Shown in pieces: positions 62,001-64,000 of a stretch of DNA of 64,000 nucleotides. The stretch covers positions 62,001 to 126,000 of the forward strand of contig CANQJF010000001.1 in NCBI GenBank assembly GCA_947624225.1, in the 5' to 3' direction. Origin of the DNA: an uncultured Clostridia bacterium. Lineage in GTDB: Bacteria; Bacillota; Clostridia; Christensenellales; Borkfalkiaceae. The stretch's first letter is position 1; each line of letters opens with the position of its first letter. Both the position numbers and the translations under genes were made by a program. The notes under the pieces are model-generated. The model worked only from the letters and a program-made list of their open reading frames with translations, searched no databases and had not been told where the DNA came from.

Positions 62001-63077
62001 ATGGATAAAAAAATCTATCTGACACTGCAAAACAAAAAAGTTTTTACCGGGTATTCCTTTGGCGCGGAGAGGGAGACGGTGGGCGAGCTGGTATTTACAA
62101 CCGGCATGACGGGGTATCTCGAAACGCTCACAGACCCGAGCTATTTCGGCCAGATCGTCACGCAAACGTTTCCGCTGATCGGCAATTACGGCGTGATCCC
62201 ACCCGATTTCGAGAGCAATAAATGTTGGCTCAGTGCCTATGTCGTGCGCGAAAAATGCGACGTGCCGTCCAATTTTCGTTCGGAAAAGACGCTTTCGCAA
62301 TACTTGAAAGAGCAGAATATTCCCGCCGTTTACGGCATCGATACGCGCGAACTCGCCCGCATCGTACGGGAGGTCGGCGTCATGAACGCGGCCGTCACCT
62401 TTCAGCCTTTTTCCGACTTCTCGGCGCTCGATTCCTACCGCATTGAGGGGGCCGTTGCGGCCACGACCTGTCAAGCTTCCGTCACCCGAAAGGGGAGCAA
62501 GGGGCTCCGCGTTGTCCTCTATGACTTCGGTACAAAGTACAATATCGAACGGGAACTCGAAAAGCGGGGGTGCAGCGTCACGGTCGTGCCCGCCTGTTAT
62601 CCCGCCGAGGAGGCCCTCGCCCTCGATCCCGACGGCATCATGCTGACGAACGGACCGGGAGATCCCGCCGACAACGTGGTTGCGATCCAAAACATTCAAA
62701 AATTGGCGGGCAAACGGCCTATCTTCGGCATCTGCCTCGGGCACCAACTCTTTGCGCTCGCCATGGGCGGAAGAACGCGCAAGATGAAGTACGGGCACCG
62801 TGGCGCAAATCAGCCCGTGCGCGATCTTAATACGGGCAGAGTGTTCGTCACCTCTCAGAACCATGGCTATGAGGTGGTGGCCGAGAGTGTGCCCCGGGGA
62901 AAACTTTCGTTTATCAACGCCAACGACGGCACCTGCGAGGGCATGGACTATCCCGAATGCGACGCTTTCACGGTGCAATTCCATCCCGAGGCTTGCAGCG
63001 GCCCGCATGACGCGAACTTCCTCTTCGACCGGTTCGTAAAGAGGATGAAAGAACGTCGGAACTCTCATGTGGAATAG
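62001..63077 (+). CDS. carA: Carbamoyl-phosphate synthase small subunit
   Basis: 358 residues. Glutamine amidotransferase subunit: supplies ammonia to CarB. N-terminal 'GELVFTTGMTGYLETLTDPSYFGQIV', then the triad region TNGPGDP, GICLGHQLFALA (Cys nucleophile) and FHPEACSGPHD. It feeds pyrimidine and arginine synthesis. TTGAGGCAAC precedes the ATG. carB starts 7 bp downstream. Confidence 0.97.
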   Translation: MDKKIYLTLQNKKVFTGYSFGAERETVGELVFTTGMTGYLETLTDPSYFGQIVTQTFPLIGNYGVIPPDFESNKCWLSAYVVREKCDVPSNFRSEKTLSQYLKEQNIPAVYGIDTRELARIVREVGVMNAAVTFQPFSDFSALDSYRIEGAVAATTCQASVTRKGSKGLRVVLYDFGTKYNIERELEKRGCSVTVVPACYPAEEALALDPDGIMLTNGPGDPADNVVAIQNIQKLAGKRPIFGICLGHQLFALAMGGRTRKMKYGHRGANQPVRDLNTGRVFVTSQNHGYEVVAESVPRGKLSFINANDGTCEGMDYPECDAFTVQFHPEACSGPHDANFLFDRFVKRMKERRNSHVE

Positions 63078-63084
63078 GTGAAAA

Positions 63085-64000
63085 ATGCCCAGGCGAGAAG
63101 ATATCAAAAAGGTGCTTGTAATCGGCTCCGGTCCCATCGTGATCGGACAAGCGGCAGAGTTTGATTATGCCGGGGCACAGGCGTGCCGCGTTCTCAAAGA
63201 CGCGGGTTGCAACGTTGTCCTATGCAATTCCAATCCCGCGACCATCATGACGGACAAGATGCTTGCGGATGAGATCTACCTCGAACCTCTCACCGAGGCC
63301 ACGTTGAAGCGGATCATTATCAAGGAGCGCCCGGATTCTCTCCTCGCTTCGTTGGGCGGGCAGACGGGATTAACGCTGGGCTGTAACCTTGCCAAGAGCG
63401 GGTTTCTCGACGAATGGGGCGTAAAACTCATCGGCACCAAATTGGATGCCATCGACCGTTCCGAGGACCGCGAGCTCTTCAAGGAGACCATGCAAAAAAT
63501 CGGCCAGCCCGTCGTCCCCTCCGATATCGCCTATACGGAGGATGAGTGCGTTGCCATTGCGGAAAAGCTGGGATTTCCCGTCATCGTGCGGCCCGCCTTT
63601 ACGTTGGGCGGCGCGGGTGGTGGAGTAGCTTACAGCGAGGCCGAATTGCGCTTGACGGCGCACAACGGGCTGATGCTTTCTCCCATCCATCAAGTTCTCA
63701 TCGAAAAGTTCATCGGGGGCTGGAAAGAGATCGAGTTCGAAGTCCTGCGCGACGGCGCGGGCAATGTCATCACCGTCTGTTCCATGGAAAACTTCGATCC
63801 CGTCGGGGTCCACACCGGGGATTCCATCGTCATCGCGCCTGCCGTCACATTGTCCGATAAGGAATATCAAATGCTGCGCACGGCTTCGCTGGATATCATC
63901 ACGGAGCTGGGCATCGAGGGCGGCTGCAACTGCCAATTTGCACTCTATCCCGATAGCTTTGAATATGCCGTGATCGAGGTAAACCCGCGCGTGTCGCGCT
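63085..64000 (+). CDS. carB: Carbamoyl-phosphate synthase large subunit, N-terminal part
   Basis: 305 complete codons lie in the window and the frame is open to the edge; the full protein should be about 1060 residues. It begins [32 protein letters not shown] in the usual way, with '[11 protein letters not shown]', '[13 protein letters not shown]', '[13 protein letters not shown]' (ATP-grasp) and [10 protein letters not shown] at the edge. It makes carbamoyl phosphate from bicarbonate, ammonia and two ATP. Recognised by eye, since no stop lies in the window. Confidence 0.97.
   Translation, partial: MPRREDIKKVLVIGSGPIVIGQAAEFDYAGAQACRVLKDAGCNVVLCNSNPATIMTDKMLADEIYLEPLTEATLKRIIIKERPDSLLASLGGQTGLTLGCNLAKSGFLDEWGVKLIGTKLDAIDRSEDRELFKETMQKIGQPVVPSDIAYTEDECVAIAEKLGFPVIVRPAFTLGGAGGGVAYSEAELRLTAHNGLMLSPIHQVLIEKFIGGWKEIEFEVLRDGAGNVITVCSMENFDPVGVHTGDSIVIAPAVTLSDKEYQMLRTASLDIITELGIEGGCNCQFALYPDSFEYAVIEVNPRVSR

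Noticed and set aside
61707..63137. 476-codon open frame opposite carA
   Set aside because: Antisense to carA and its leader; no ribosome site or known motif.
1..64000. tRNA, rRNA, CRISPR arrays, insertion sequences or prophage
   Set aside because: I looked for cloverleaf-like stretches, regular repeats, transposase or integrase motifs and found none; a tool-based scan could still find small RNAs.

Overview
This 64 kb window reads as a chromosomal segment of an anaerobic, Gram-positive-type bacterium, most likely an uncultured member of the class Clostridia (phylum Bacillota). Reasons: the polC-locus/rimP/nusA/rnpM/ylxQ/infB/rbfA order, a NusA without C-terminal repeats, a dNTPase-dnaG-rpoD-trmK-nif3 block, VanZ, DegV, CwlD-like and YlbJ-like proteins, promoters very close to TTGACA-17-TATAAT, and an NfnAB pair typical of strict anaerobes. 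An exported GH43 arabinanase and a GH31 glycosidase suggest growth on plant polysaccharides, as in the gut. The lineage is an inference. The window is densely coded, mostly on the + strand, and genes commonly overlap by 1-4 bp (ATGA, GTGA or TGATG junctions).

Layout. 1-1366: end of rsfS, a small membrane protein on the - strand, and a DeoC-like protein that has lost its catalytic residues. 1554-6789: secA, prfB, tsaD. 6937-11990: a four-gene accessory operon (membrane TrkA-N protein with a RyR-like tail, a CfxQ/SpoVK-type AAA+ ATPase, two YbjN-like paralogues), followed by an HMA metallochaperone and a DtxR-type regulator. 12818-15482 (-): a VanZ protein carrying Ig-like domains, and a flavoprotein. 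15634-17091: GH43 lipoprotein. 17279-28288: nrdR, ispG, an exonuclease-only remnant at the polC locus, rimP-nusA-rnpM-ylxQ-infB-rbfA-nrnA-truB-ribF. 28310-34994: a TIM-barrel hydrolase, an AT-rich XRE/membrane pair with a probable frameshift, an M24 peptidase, efp, dtd, two MBL-fold proteins and a patatin. 35009-39635: aroC-aroB-aroE-aroQ-aroK plus an SDR. 39660-41624: GH31. 41738-47741: dNTPase, dnaG, rpoD, trmK, nif3, zinc-ribbon protein. 47773-52666: alr, a membrane protein, rsmD, coaD, a DAHP synthase, pheA. 52663-55734: YlbJ-like, a second patatin, rarA. 55772-61566: degV, nfnAB, an amidase, an acyl-ACP thioesterase, a flavin reductase, a membrane protein. 61747-64000: carA behind a long leader with a terminator, and the start of carB.

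Main themes are translation, ribosome maturation and replication housekeeping, aromatic amino acid synthesis (chorismate branch, DAHP synthase and prephenate dehydratase; no aroA here), and pyrimidine/arginine entry through carAB. The least ordinary items are the exonuclease-only polC locus, the RyR/TrkA-AAA-YbjN operon, the DeoC-like protein without its lysines, a likely attenuator with a leader peptide before carA, several probably leaderless genes, and a frameshifted membrane gene beside an XRE regulator whose likely operator fills the promoter spacer. I saw no tRNA, rRNA, CRISPR array, transposase or phage gene.
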